From assembly GCA_028282925.1 (NCBI GenBank), contig JANQGV010000221.1, forward strand, positions 1 to 33,572: 33,572 nucleotides of DNA. Reading direction: 5' to 3'. The translations under genes were made by a program, and so were the position numbers. Positions within the stretch are counted from its first letter, which is position 1, and the number at the start of each line of letters is the position of its first letter. The notes under the pieces were generated by a model, which saw nothing but the letters and a program-made list of their open reading frames with translations, was not told where the DNA came from and did not search any database. The DNA is from Thermodesulfobacteriota bacterium (GTDB lineage: Bacteria > Desulfobacterota > WTBG01 > CAIYCZ01 > CAIRTM01). Positions 14,366 through 22,477 of this stretch are shown in pieces.

Positions 14366-14384
14366 ACAATATTTATGATATTGT
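14366..14384. promoter_or_regulatory. Inverted repeat upstream of the TPR gene
   Basis: ACAATAT and ATATTGT flank a five-base centre, a perfect 19-bp dyad 50 bp before the TPR start. It may be a regulator site; no promoter pair fits it well. Confidence 0.35.
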
Positions 14385-14433
14385 ATATATTCATAATGCA
14401 ATCAACGACACCGAACCGATTGGGGAAAGATGC

Positions 14434-15522
14434 ATGAAGTTATCTTCACTGTTTAAAAAAAAGCCGAAGGACTCTTTTGAAGACAGGCTGGCCCAGTTGC
14501 ACAAAACCCTCGAAAAAAACCCCAAGGACCTGCGTATACACACCAAAATAGCCGAGCTGTATCTGGAGCACGGACAGAAAGAAAAAGCCATAGAGGCCTA
14601 TCATGCGGCCGCTAAAGAATACCGGAAGACGGGCAAGACCAGCATTGTTACGGCCGTATACAATCACATCCTGTCGCTGGATCCGGGACAGGTTGATGTG
14701 TACAGCCGGATGTGTGACATTTACCTGGAAGACCACCTGGTCGGCGATGCCGTTGAAGTGCTGGTGCGCCTTGCCGACTACTATTATAAGCAGGACATGC
14801 ACTATGAAGCCTCACAGGCCCTGAAAAGCATTAAGGACATCGACCCCGACAACACTTTCTACAAAGCAAAAGTTGAAAAATTTTACAAGGCGCACAATCT
14901 CAACGAAGAGCAGATACAAAAGATGGGGCCCAAAGACAAGTGGAGCCTTGTAGACAAGGAGCACAAGAAGGAGTCGGTCCAGATTCCACCCTCGGGCGGT
15001 TTTTTTGACCTCGAAGATTTCCTGGACGGCTCGTCGTCCATCAATATTCACTCCCAGAGCGGAGAGGGATTACCGGGCTCCTCATCCCCATCACAGAACC
15101 ACGTAGAACCCGACAAGGTGCTGGACAAGCTGGAATCGCTTATGGATGCCCAGACAGAGGAAAGCAGCCCGGAGTTCCATTACAACTTTGCCTTGGTGCA
15201 GGTCCGCCAGGGCGATTATGCAAAAGCAATAGAACATTTCAGCAAAGCCCTCGTCGGCATTCAGAACAAGCAGGGCTGTTATTTTCTCCTGATTGACTGC
15301 TGCATCAAAGCCGAACAGTTTGATGCAGCGGCCAAACACATCAACCAGGCGGTAAAGCTGAAAACACTTACCCCCAAGGAGCGCCTCTGGCTTGATTTCC
15401 AGACCGGCCTTGTGTATAAGAGCAGGGGAGATAATAAGAAGGCCCTCAAACTTTTCAAAAAAATACACGCAGCGGACAAAAGTTTTAAAGGAGTTGCAAA
15501 ACTGATTAACGAACTTACCTGA
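14434..15522 (+). CDS. Tetratricopeptide-repeat protein
   Basis: A 362-residue soluble protein. The frame is open far upstream through the repeat, but the ATG at 14434, behind GGGGA, starts the conserved part. Residues 15-175 contain about four TPR units (LHKTLEKNPKDLRIHTKIAE, then LYLEHGQKEKAIEAYHAAA, YNHILSLDPGQVDVYSRM, then VEVLVRLADYYYKQ). A charged and Ser-rich linker with the DLEDFLDG segment (about 190-235) separates a second TPR block (YNFALVQVRQGDYAKAIEHF, then YKSRGDNKKALKLFKKI) that reaches the end. No signal peptide. TPR proteins of this type usually act as scaffolds; related deltaproteobacterial genes occur near motility and type IV pilus loci, but nothing nearby names a partner. 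Confidence 0.82.
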   Translation: MKLSSLFKKKPKDSFEDRLAQLHKTLEKNPKDLRIHTKIAELYLEHGQKEKAIEAYHAAAKEYRKTGKTSIVTAVYNHILSLDPGQVDVYSRMCDIYLEDHLVGDAVEVLVRLADYYYKQDMHYEASQALKSIKDIDPDNTFYKAKVEKFYKAHNLNEEQIQKMGPKDKWSLVDKEHKKESVQIPPSGGFFDLEDFLDGSSSINIHSQSGEGLPGSSSPSQNHVEPDKVLDKLESLMDAQTEESSPEFHYNFALVQVRQGDYAKAIEHFSKALVGIQNKQGCYFLLIDCCIKAEQFDAAAKHINQAVKLKTLTPKERLWLDFQTGLVYKSRGDNKKALKLFKKIHAADKSFKGVAKLINELT

Positions 15523-15617
15523 CAGACCGTTTCCAGACCCGACAGATATGTTCATCACTTCCGTCACGCAGCACAACAAACACACTTTTTTACCTGATGG
15601 GCGCAAAGGAGGTGACA

Positions 15618-16097
15618 ATGAAGTATTGCCCCCAATGCCGTGCCGACCTGCACACGACGATTATAGAGAATACCAGCCGACTTGCGTGCTCGTCGAAATC
15701 ATGTAATTATATATACTATGACAATCCGATTCCGGTTGTCGCCGCGATTGTCGAATACGACGGCAAGGTAATTCTGGGAAGAAAAAAAGAATGGCCCGGC
15801 ACCTGGTTCGGCATAATTGCTGGTTTCCTGGAAAAAGGAGAAACACCGGAACAGGCTGTGATGCGGGAAATTGAAGAAGAAGTGGGGCTGGCAGGCGACC
15901 TCCCTGCATTTCTCGGCTACTATTCCTTTTTCGAGGCAAACCAGATAATTCTGGCATATCATGTTGTGGGTAAAGGCACCATACGTGTCGGCGAAGAACT
16001 GGAAGAAATCAAACTGGTTGCGCCTGAAGAAATAACCCCCTGGCCGGTGGGAACCGGCCCCGCAGTTAAAGACTGGCTGGAAAAACGAAATAGCTGA
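15618..16097 (+). CDS. Nudix hydrolase with N-terminal zinc ribbon (NudC-like)
   Basis: A 159-residue enzyme whose ATG at 15618 follows a near-ideal AAAGGAGGTGA. Residues 4-29 form a zinc ribbon (C4-x2-C7 and C24-x4-C29). The Nudix box spans about residues 69-91: G-F-L-E-K-G-E-T then PEQAVMREIEEEVGL, matching G-x5-E-x7-RE-U-x-EE-x-GU. A zinc ribbon before the Nudix fold is typical of NADH/NAD-cap pyrophosphatases, though this protein is shorter than full NudC and lacks its N-terminal domain. It would hydrolyse a nucleoside diphosphate-linked compound with Mg. It starts 95 bp after the TPR stop and overlaps nothing. Confidence 0.87.
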   Translation: MKYCPQCRADLHTTIIENTSRLACSSKSCNYIYYDNPIPVVAAIVEYDGKVILGRKKEWPGTWFGIIAGFLEKGETPEQAVMREIEEEVGLAGDLPAFLGYYSFFEANQIILAYHVVGKGTIRVGEELEEIKLVAPEEITPWPVGTGPAVKDWLEKRNS

Positions 16098-16117
16098 AAA
16101 ACTACCCTGAGACCTTC

Positions 16118-16879
16118 ATGAGCAAAACCTCTGTTAGCGGTATCGCAAAAAGCATCAAGACCGACGCGTCGCTGTTTCCGGCAGAAAAAGAATCTTTTTT
16201 ACCGGACGACTATACGTTCATCCTGTTTTTTTCTTTTCCGTTTTATCCAAAATTGAAGCTTTACAAAAAAACCTACTCACTGCACGGACACCTTTCCCTG
16301 TGCCTCGGCAAAACAGTGTACCAGCTCCATGATCCTAAAAAACTGAAGTCCCGGTTCCTGGTTTCCAAAATGCCCCTTGATACCTGGCTGTATGAGGACG
16401 GGTGCTGGCACGACTGGGACCCCGTGTCGCCTACCTACCGGCATGTACACCTGTACGAAAAGGCCGAGGTCAAGCGCACCAGCGTTTTCTATGTAGCGCT
16501 AAAAGGGCTCCCCCAGAGCAAACTCACCTTTTACGAAAACTATTTCAACACCATCGAACGCAACTTTCATAACGGCAGCTACCGCTTTCATCTTCACTTC
16601 AACAACTGTTCGCATGTCATTAATGAAGTATTGTACAATGAAGGCTGGCTGAAAAAAAGGGTCCTGGACTCTGTGCCGGTTATCGCACTGCAAAGACTGG
16701 CCGCGGCCTGGAAGCGGCTGGGTCTTGATTTTACCAGCGGTGTAATACGCAACCGGCGCGAGCCGGGCTTCCACCTGCACCCGCTGTGCCTGGGCATGCT
16801 CTCCCTCGCCCCCGAACAGGCGCTTATCCGCAGGCTGAACGGTAGTAGCGATAAAGCGCAAGAAAAGCGTTGCACATGA
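16118..16879 (+). CDS. Unknown protein with an NNCSH motif (possible papain-like fold)
   Basis: A 253-residue protein I do not recognise as a named family. It is basic and rich in aromatic residues, with no signal peptide, although a short hydrophobic stretch FILFFSFPFY lies near residue 35. The segment FHLHFNNCSHVINEVLYNE (near residue 160) resembles the Cys-containing helix of DUF4105- or LRAT/NlpC-type papain-like proteins, where N-C is followed by a helix carrying the nucleophile; an earlier HGHLSLCLG could hold the His-bearing strand. That is a guess from pattern only. It starts 20 bp after the Nudix gene with a weak ribosome site and probably shares its transcript. Two palindromic repeats follow it. 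Confidence 0.55.
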   Translation: MSKTSVSGIAKSIKTDASLFPAEKESFLPDDYTFILFFSFPFYPKLKLYKKTYSLHGHLSLCLGKTVYQLHDPKKLKSRFLVSKMPLDTWLYEDGCWHDWDPVSPTYRHVHLYEKAEVKRTSVFYVALKGLPQSKLTFYENYFNTIERNFHNGSYRFHLHFNNCSHVINEVLYNEGWLKKRVLDSVPVIALQRLAAAWKRLGLDFTSGVIRNRREPGFHLHPLCLGMLSLAPEQALIRRLNGSSDKAQEKRCT

Positions 16880-16894
16880 GCGTTTTACGAGATG

Positions 16895-17199
16895 CAGTGA
16901 GGCTTGCGGAAAATGTTCAGATTTAAGGCGTGCGTTAGCCTGAGGAATGAGGCGCTCTAGTCCCAATTTAAGCGAGGGTTCGTAGCGAGGGTGCTGAAAT
17001 GCCCGGAAGTACAGGCTGCTCGGACCGGAAGCCGAAGAATCGTACTTTGTAGTACGTTGATAAGGCTGAAGGGAGAACAGCCTGTAGATTCGGGTATTGC
17101 GGCAGCCGCAGCAGAATGCTTCGCTTAATTTGGGACTAGCAGTACGTCGCAGTGACGAAGGCTGCGCACAATGCAAAAGATGGGCGTTTTCCAAAACAC
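16895..17199. repeat. Palindromic intergenic repeat, copy C, split by a nested element
   Basis: The left half (16895-16956: GAGGCTTGCGGAAAATGTTC, then AAGGCGTGCG and GAATGAGGCG) and the right half (17140-17199: AGTACGTCGCAGTGACGAAGG, then GCGCACAATGCAAAAGATGG and CGTTTTCC) join into one family copy when the 16957-17139 element is removed. The right outer arm has decayed. Confidence 0.75.
16957..17139. mobile_element. MITE-like palindromic element nested inside repeat copy C
   Basis: A 183-bp element bounded by CTAG. The ends are inverted: CTAGTCCCAATTTAAGCGA on the left and, read on the other strand, CTAGTCCCAAATTAAGCGAA on the right. The palindrome continues inward with ACAGGCTG and CAGCCTGT and a small central hairpin, GTACT-TTGT-AGTAC. 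No coding region is present. CTAG may be either the duplicated target or part of the ends. Any mobilising transposase lies elsewhere. Confidence 0.7.
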
Positions 17200-17202
17200 A
17201 GA

Positions 17203-17326
17203 GAGGCTGGTGGAAAATGTTCAGATACAAGGCGTGCGAATCCGAAGGCATGAGACGTACTGATTGTACGTTGCAATGCCTGAGGATGAAGCACAACACA
17301 GTAGATGGACGTTTTCCGCCAGCCTC
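17203..17326. repeat. Palindromic intergenic repeat, copy D
   Basis: An intact 124-bp copy with outer arms GAGGCTGG and CCAGCCTC. Inner arms are GGAAAATGTTCAGATAC and GTAGATGGACGTTTTCC. It shares long identical segments with copy A. It ends four bases before the stop of the convergent gene at 17330. Confidence 0.88.
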
Positions 17327-17329
17327 GCC

Positions 17330-18025
17330 CTACAAGCCGAAGTGCATATCCATAGACCGCTCCACCCCCCCCTTGGCTCCGAAAAGCACTTTCCAGATAC
17401 CCACTCCCGGGTCGTGATCGATAAGGGTTTTCAGGTAGTCGTCGAACACTTGGCGGGTCCGCTGCAATTCATCACCGGATACCGGCTCGGCCTGCTGTAC
17501 CAGATCACAAAACAGGTGCAGGTATTCAAGGAAAATACCCACCGCGCGGTCGTCGAGCTCTTCCGGGATCTGCACCTGACAGGCCGCCGGTGAAAAAACG
17601 TCCTGGACCTGCCCCTTCTGCTTTTTGGTGTAGTGGGTCAGGTCTGGATAGCGGTCGCGTATGGCAATCATGCGCTCGAACAGTTCCGAATCGTCGTGGT
17701 GGGTTTTGCCGGTACGATGGATATCAACAATAAGCATCTTTTTGTTGCCGGTCCTCATCACTTCTCCGGCAAAAACCGGCAAGTCCAGTTCTACCCGTGG
17801 CCGGATGAACATGGAACGTACGGCAAAATAACAGGGCAGTTCAGGTCGGATAAAAACGATCCGCAAAAGCTTATCCGTACTGAACACCTCCCCATCGATT
17901 TTCATCAGCCCCAGAGCCCGCAACGGCCGTTCCGGAAAAGGGTGCTTCAGTTGTACAGAATCAAGGGAAAAACGCTTGTGCAGTTCCCCTTGAACAATGG
18001 CATGAATCTCCATCAACCGAGACAT
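17330..18025 (-). CDS. Divergent bilin reductase-like protein, fourth paralogue
   Basis: A 231-residue soluble protein. The ATG at 18025 follows AGGAGGGG; an upstream in-frame start at 18091 has no such site. It shares the family pattern of the cluster at 449-3674: FSTDKLLRI near residue 48, MFIRPRVELDLPVFAGE (P76, P83, E88), a following IVDIH segment, and the C-terminal DHDPGVGIWKVLFGA. The residue at the PcyA Asp105 position is Glu88, acidic like the fused paralogue but one carbon longer. Similarity to PcyA itself is too weak to call alone; the assignment rests on the paralogues. It is divergent from the cupin and split beta-barrel pair at 18256-19213, and convergent with repeat copy D. Confidence 0.6.
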   Translation of the reverse strand: MSRLMEIHAIVQGELHKRFSLDSVQLKHPFPERPLRALGLMKIDGEVFSTDKLLRIVFIRPELPCYFAVRSMFIRPRVELDLPVFAGEVMRTGNKKMLIVDIHRTGKTHHDDSELFERMIAIRDRYPDLTHYTKKQKGQVQDVFSPAACQVQIPEELDDRAVGIFLEYLHLFCDLVQQAEPVSGDELQRTRQVFDDYLKTLIDHDPGVGIWKVLFGAKGGVERSMDMHFGL

Positions 18026-18080
18026 AATACGTTCCCCTCCTGAAAGATGTGTATGTGAACATTGTATTGGTTGTCTGTCT

Positions 18081-18110
18081 ATTATGTACATAGAATCGCC
18101 GACTTCTCAA
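18081..18110 (-). promoter_or_regulatory. Possible promoter of the fourth bilin-reductase-like gene
   Basis: On the minus strand TTGAGA (18105-18110) is followed after 16 bases by TACATA or after 18 by CATAAT. The palindrome TATGTACATA (18083-18092) overlaps the -10 region and may be a regulator site. Confidence 0.35.
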
Positions 18111-18255
18111 GAGAGATCTGCGTTTTCTGTATACTTTATTAGTTAACATGTATAAATAATTACTTTACTTTTTCTACTAGTATCCTTTACAGTACGTACC
18201 ATTATATCGGTTTTTTCCTACAAAAAATCTCTGACGCTCTCTAAAGGTCTTGGGT

Positions 18256-18654
18256 ATGCAACACAAAATAGCAACGGGCAACACCGTCGACTCCGCACAT
18301 CAGCAGGACCGTAGCGGCTGGTTTGTCGGACAGTTCATGCCGGTAAATTCACCTGCCAACACCCGCGATGTGGAAATAAAATGGGGCGTGCATGCCGCCG
18401 GTGATACAAATGAGGGCTTTTGTAAAAACAGGACTGCAAAAACCGTGTCGATCCTCATTGAGGGACGTTTTTCGCTTACGTTTCAGGGGCCGGACGGTTC
18501 ACAAACGGTCATGCTGGAAAGGAAGGGAGATTATGCGCTGTGGGATGCCGGCATTACCCACAACTGGGCGGCACTTGAAGACAGCGTTGTTCTGACGGTC
18601 AGGTGGCCTTCCCTGCCCCATGACCACGTTCATGAAAATTCAACCGATGAGTAG
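18256..18654 (+). CDS. Cupin-domain protein
   Basis: A 132-residue protein. The ATG at 18256 has AAAGG eight bases upstream; the TTG at 18250 is too close to it. The cupin barrel runs from about residue 40 (EIKWGVHAAGDTNEGFCKN, then VSILIEGRFSLTF) to DYALWDAGITHNWAAL, whose single His would be the metal ligand of motif 2. Such proteins bind metal and a small ligand or act as sensors. It is the first gene of a plus-strand pair with the split beta-barrel gene, 10 bp apart, and is divergent from the bilin-reductase-like gene at 17330-18025. A joint role in modifying or sensing the same compound is inferred. Confidence 0.72.
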   Translation: MQHKIATGNTVDSAHQQDRSGWFVGQFMPVNSPANTRDVEIKWGVHAAGDTNEGFCKNRTAKTVSILIEGRFSLTFQGPDGSQTVMLERKGDYALWDAGITHNWAALEDSVVLTVRWPSLPHDHVHENSTDE

Positions 18655-18664
18655 AAAGGTTCAT

Positions 18665-19213
18665 ATGATGAAATATGCATCTATGAAAGAAGCTGAAAAG
18701 GACTTCAACGATAAACTGAAAACCGACTTTACCAACCTGCTCCAGGGCACCATCAGGGAGTTTTCGGGGGACGAACTGCGGACCCGCGTGGAAAAGTTTC
18801 TCAGCAACAACTGCATCGGCACCCTGGCAACCTGCAGCGACAACATCCCCCGCGCAACCCCGGTTCGTTATCGCAGCAGGGGCCTGACACTATACGTGCT
18901 CACCGAGGGGGGCGGTAAGGTATATAACATCCAGTGCAATGCCGATGTCGGGTTCAGTGTCTACGGCAACTATTCCGGCTTTAAAACGGTACGGGGACTG
19001 CAAATATGGGGGCAGGCCCAAATCATCGACAGGCGGGACGAAACCGCCTACAAAGAGGCCTATGCCGTTTTAAATCTCGATGAACGTGCCGACCTGCAGG
19101 ACATACAGCTTGAAGAGGTTCAGTCTGAAATGGCTATCCTGAAAATAGTGCCGGATCGCATACGGTTTCTAAGTCTGCCCCAGGGCATCCTCAACAGTGA
19201 GGTGCCGTTGTAG
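18665..19213 (+). CDS. Pyridoxamine 5'-phosphate oxidase-like (split beta-barrel) protein
   Basis: A 182-residue protein. The start at 18665 or 18668 (two adjacent ATGs) follows AAAGG; an in-frame ATG at 18620 lies inside the previous gene. After a helical start, the barrel begins at IGTLATCSDNIPRATPVRYR, followed by LTLYVLTEGGGKVYNIQCN and LQIWGQAQIID. It is paralogous to the product of 5190-5801 over its whole length. Split beta-barrels of this kind bind FMN, F420 or heme; no cofactor residue can be named from sequence alone. Its gene neighbours are a cupin and, divergently, a bilin-reductase-like gene. Confidence 0.8.
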   Translation: MMKYASMKEAEKDFNDKLKTDFTNLLQGTIREFSGDELRTRVEKFLSNNCIGTLATCSDNIPRATPVRYRSRGLTLYVLTEGGGKVYNIQCNADVGFSVYGNYSGFKTVRGLQIWGQAQIIDRRDETAYKEAYAVLNLDERADLQDIQLEEVQSEMAILKIVPDRIRFLSLPQGILNSEVPL

Positions 19214-19454
19214 CACGGTATGCATCTGCAGCAGCCGCTGTTCCTTAATACGTTGAAGAAACTACGTTTTTTACCTGACACCCATTTTGATCTACTACTA
19301 TTTTATTAATTTTATAGTCCTTACACTTTTTTTTGTTAAGTATTTACATAAAATCTCGATAAAATCCTCATAACAGCACATAGAGTATTTAAGGGCACAT
19401 ATCACCATACTGTTTTTCTCTTCTTTTCTGAACTGTCGTTATATGGGAGAAACC

Positions 19455-19967
19455 ATGCTTTTGCACAAAAAGTATCCGTACAGCACCGGTGCGGTTTGTC
19501 TGGGCATTGTAGGATACGCCGTTACGAGCCTTACCGACCTTGAAGTATTCGAGCACATTGTCACGATATCCGCACAGCTTGAAGAATTTGAATTTGATGA
19601 AATTCTGATTGCCGGCGTGCTGCTGCTGGTCGGTGTACTGATCGACACCGTCAAGTTGAACCACAGAAAGACTCATGAGGCGGAAATCCGCGATAACCGC
19701 CTCCGCGCGATGCAGGCCACCATGAGAACGGTTCACGATATCGTCAACAACAACCTCAACAAGTTGATCTGTTATGTGGAAGAGGCTCATGAGTCTACCC
19801 CCCTTGATTCTGAAATCAAATCATCCATCGACGACTGCATCCACGAGACAGCCGAAAAATTGCGGGAGTTGGGAAAAACCAAAAACCTGGTGGAAAAAGA
19901 CCTCGGATTCGGAAGATTTGCAATAGATATGCAGCCCCGCCCGGCCGAAAAAGAAAGTCTCAACTGA
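19455..19967 (+). CDS. Membrane protein with a histidine-kinase-like dimerisation segment but no ATPase domain
   Basis: A 170-residue protein. The ATG at 19455 is preferred over 19443 because GGGAG sits five bases upstream. Two hydrophobic stretches (STGAVCLGIVGYAVTSL and ILIAGVLLLVGVLIDTV) form a short hairpin in the membrane. The cytoplasmic tail holds MRTVHDIVNNNLNKLICY, which looks like the H-box helix of a HisKA domain (H-D-x-x-N-N-x-L), and a second helix with CIHETAEKLRELGKTK. The protein ends there: N, G1 and G2 boxes of the ATPase domain are absent. It could be a phosphotransfer or dimerisation stub, or a dominant partner of another kinase. Unlinked to any response regulator here. 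It converges with the Ser/Thr kinase gene. Confidence 0.65.
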   Translation: MLLHKKYPYSTGAVCLGIVGYAVTSLTDLEVFEHIVTISAQLEEFEFDEILIAGVLLLVGVLIDTVKLNHRKTHEAEIRDNRLRAMQATMRTVHDIVNNNLNKLICYVEEAHESTPLDSEIKSSIDDCIHETAEKLRELGKTKNLVEKDLGFGRFAIDMQPRPAEKESLN

Positions 19968-19986
19968 TATCTCCGCACCACGTTTT

Positions 19987-21666
19987 TTATTGCTTCCTTC
20001 TCTTTTTTCTTTTTTGGGGCTTCTCCTTAACAGGCAGGGTGCGATCCGGTATGATTGTCTCGATAAGCCGGGAATCGGTAACCGTGCGTTGAATCAGTCC
20101 GGATTTCTCAAGGAGGGCGAGCAATTTCATTTTCAGGTCAAACAATTCCGGTTTACGGGCGTAATCTATGCGTAAGATATCCCGGTCGGAGCTGAGCATT
20201 TCAACAAGCACATGCCGGTTTTCATGAATGTCAAGATCAAGCAGTTCACTAACCGTTTGATGTGTTTCCAGGGTAACATCAATGTCCACACTGCCGGGGG
20301 CCGTCTCCCACTGGGCAGGCAATTGCTTAAGGGGCGTGGAAGCCACCGTACCGCCTGCGCCCGGCCGGCTGCCCCATACCGACAGTCGCGCAACCTTGTC
20401 TTTGGCTTCAAGGGGCAACGAAAGCACCTTCTGCTTTGACGGTTCGACGAATACGATGGCTGAATGGCGGGTATAATAATCACCCGCGTCCACCGTAACG
20501 GTATGCGGCCCCCTGAAAATATTTATCAGTGTGTGGCTTTCATCCTTTGCAAAACGATACATCTCTTCGCCATCCAGATACAGAATTGCGCCGGGGGTGT
20601 TGGTGGCAATTTCAATGTTACCGAGATTATCGGCTTTGAAATTTTTCATATTGAAAATACCGAGCGTGACAACCAGGGCGCACAGGAGACCTGAAAAGGC
20701 CAGCCCGGCAAGCCAGAACCGAATGGGAACAGCCGCTTTCGGCGGGGTATCCAGCCCGGGGATGAGGTAGGTTGTGGTGGTCCCGTCTGATCCGCCTTCC
20801 CGGCGCGCCCGCTCCAGGTCTTCCATAAATGCCTGTACAAGCATCTGGCGATTGACCACGGTTTCGTCCATCTTCAGATATTTTGTCAGGGCCTTTTTCA
20901 TGGCCCCGGGACTGCGGTACCGGTCGCGCGGATCTCGGCGCATGGCTTTTTTAATGATATGGTTGAGTCGTCGTCCCAGCCGGGGATTGATCTTGCGGGG
21001 ATGATCGTACTTGCCCTGCATAATCTGCTGGATAAGGGTCTGCGTGTCACTTGCCGCAAAAGGTTTTTCACCGGTTGTGAGTTCATACAGCAAAATACCG
21101 GTTGCGTAAATATCGGACAGGTAGGTGGCCTCTTTGCCGGCGGCCTGCTCCGGCGACATATAGGCCGGCGTGCCGATCAACGTTCCGACGGTTGTCAACT
21201 CGGTATCGCCTCCCGTGTATTTGGCGATTCCGAAATCGGTAATTTTCACTTCCCCGTTATAGGATATGAGAATATTTGCGGGTTTGATATCGCGGTGGAT
21301 TACTTCAAACGACCAGGCATATTCCAGGGCATCCAGTATGGTCCACACAATAGCCGCCGCCACCTTCGGCGGTATCCGTTTTGAAAAATTCAGAATTTCA
21401 CGCAGGTCCAACCCGTCAACGTATTCCATAACCAGGAACTGCTTACCGTCTTCTTCAAAAAAGTCATACACGTTGACCATATTGGCATGATGCATCCGGG
21501 CGCTGATACGGGCCTCCCGCTTGAAACGCTCCGCTCCGGCAACATCCCGTGACATGTCGAATTGCTTGATAACCGCCATCCGGTCCAGTAAGGAATGACA
21601 CGCCTTGTACACGGTTCCCATACCGCCTTTGCCGATTTTTTCCAGTGAAACATAATCACGCATCAT
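19987..21666 (-). CDS. Hanks-type serine/threonine protein kinase with PEGA-like extracytoplasmic domain
   Basis: A 559-residue membrane kinase; the start at ATG 21666 (GAGGA upstream) leads directly into the kinase fold, and a GTG at 21744 adds 26 residues. The kinase domain fills about residues 5-270: glycine loop IGKGGMGTVYKA, Lys in AVIKQF, HRDIKPANI catalytic loop, DFGIAKYTGG, and GTPAYMSPEQAAG. A juxtamembrane stretch leads to one membrane span (FWLAGLAFSGLLCALVVTLG), after which the C-terminal part has a PEGA-like sandwich (TPGAILYLDGEEMYRF, then GPHTVTVDAGDYYT) outside the membrane. A very basic tail ends it. All catalytic residues are present, so it should be active. It is divergent from CheD, with a 272-bp gap. 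Confidence 0.92.
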   Translation of the reverse strand: MMRDYVSLEKIGKGGMGTVYKACHSLLDRMAVIKQFDMSRDVAGAERFKREARISARMHHANMVNVYDFFEEDGKQFLVMEYVDGLDLREILNFSKRIPPKVAAAIVWTILDALEYAWSFEVIHRDIKPANILISYNGEVKITDFGIAKYTGGDTELTTVGTLIGTPAYMSPEQAAGKEATYLSDIYATGILLYELTTGEKPFAASDTQTLIQQIMQGKYDHPRKINPRLGRRLNHIIKKAMRRDPRDRYRSPGAMKKALTKYLKMDETVVNRQMLVQAFMEDLERARREGGSDGTTTTYLIPGLDTPPKAAVPIRFWLAGLAFSGLLCALVVTLGIFNMKNFKADNLGNIEIATNTPGAILYLDGEEMYRFAKDESHTLINIFRGPHTVTVDAGDYYTRHSAIVFVEPSKQKVLSLPLEAKDKVARLSVWGSRPGAGGTVASTPLKQLPAQWETAPGSVDIDVTLETHQTVSELLDLDIHENRHVLVEMLSSDRDILRIDYARKPELFDLKMKLLALLEKSGLIQRTVTDSRLIETIIPDRTLPVKEKPQKRKKRRKQ

Positions 21667-21938
21667 AGACGCTGTATCCTCAGAAAGCAGTGCAAAGCAT
21701 ATTCCCGGTAAAAATTCCCATTGTGTGCCCCGTCGCAATACCACATACGCATCTTCGAGTCGTATTGTGATACAGTTATGTATCGATTGAAAACAGTTTT
21801 ATCTTAAGTAAATAAATCAGGAGGGGCTGAAGTATAGCGTGAATAAATCCCTCAAATATGGTACTATTTTCTCATAAAACACTCTCATGAACACTGTTTA
21901 TTCGTTACCGCAAACCAAGGACGGAAAAGTAATATCCG

Positions 21939-22445
21939 ATGAAAACAAACAGCATGAATGGTTTCAAAAACATTTTTCTCAAGCCGGGTGAATACTATTT
22001 TGGAGAGATGCAGGCCATGGTGACAACGGTGCTGGGGTCCTGTGTTACCGTTACCATGTTCAACGCCCGGAAACGCTTCGGCGCCATATGCCATGGGCTC
22101 CTGCCCCACTGCCCGGATAAAGACACCTGTACCAAAAATTTCACCACCTGCTTTAAATTTGTAGACTGCTCAATCAGGCAGATACTCGATCGGTTCAAAC
22201 GCCACGGTATCGACACACCCGACATCGAGGTCAAACTGTTCGGGGGAGCACATGTCTTTGCAACGCAGAATAGCCTTTCCATCGGCAAAAAAAACGTCCA
22301 GGCCGCCCGGGATGCCCTGCAGGAAGCAGGGCTGCATCTGACAAGCTACAGCTACGGTGGAAGAGCAACGCGCAAAGTCATATTCAACACCGGGACCGGC
22401 GAGGTGTGGTTGAAAAAACACCACGACCCTGTAGAGCTCGACTAA
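21939..22445 (+). CDS. cheD: Chemoreceptor glutamine deamidase CheD
   Basis: A 168-residue protein of the CheD family, which deamidates glutamines on chemoreceptors and interacts with CheC phosphatase. The catalytic Cys is in VTTVLGSCVTV (C35) and the His in CHGLLPHC (H52); the conserved VKLFGGAHVF strand and the SIGKKNVQAARDALQ helix follow. The segment between the two active-site parts is unusually cysteine-rich (CPDKDTCTKNFTTCFKFVDC), as in some anaerobes. No other chemotaxis gene is present in the window, so it is an orphan copy here, next to a Ser/Thr kinase. It converges with the RND transporter gene. Confidence 0.92.
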   Translation: MKTNSMNGFKNIFLKPGEYYFGEMQAMVTTVLGSCVTVTMFNARKRFGAICHGLLPHCPDKDTCTKNFTTCFKFVDCSIRQILDRFKRHGIDTPDIEVKLFGGAHVFATQNSLSIGKKNVQAARDALQEAGLHLTSYSYGGRATRKVIFNTGTGEVWLKKHHDPVELD

Positions 22446-22477
22446 TCCAGGCTGCCCTACTCAACACACTGGCATCT

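Noticed and set aside
14158-14433. Upstream extension of the TPR protein frame
   Set aside because: It translates through repeat copy B and has no family features; the ATG at 14434 has a purine-rich ribosome site and begins the conserved protein.
16499-17299. Minus-strand frame of 266 codons across the repeats
   Set aside because: It runs through the unknown gene's antisense strand and two non-coding repeats, so it is not a gene.
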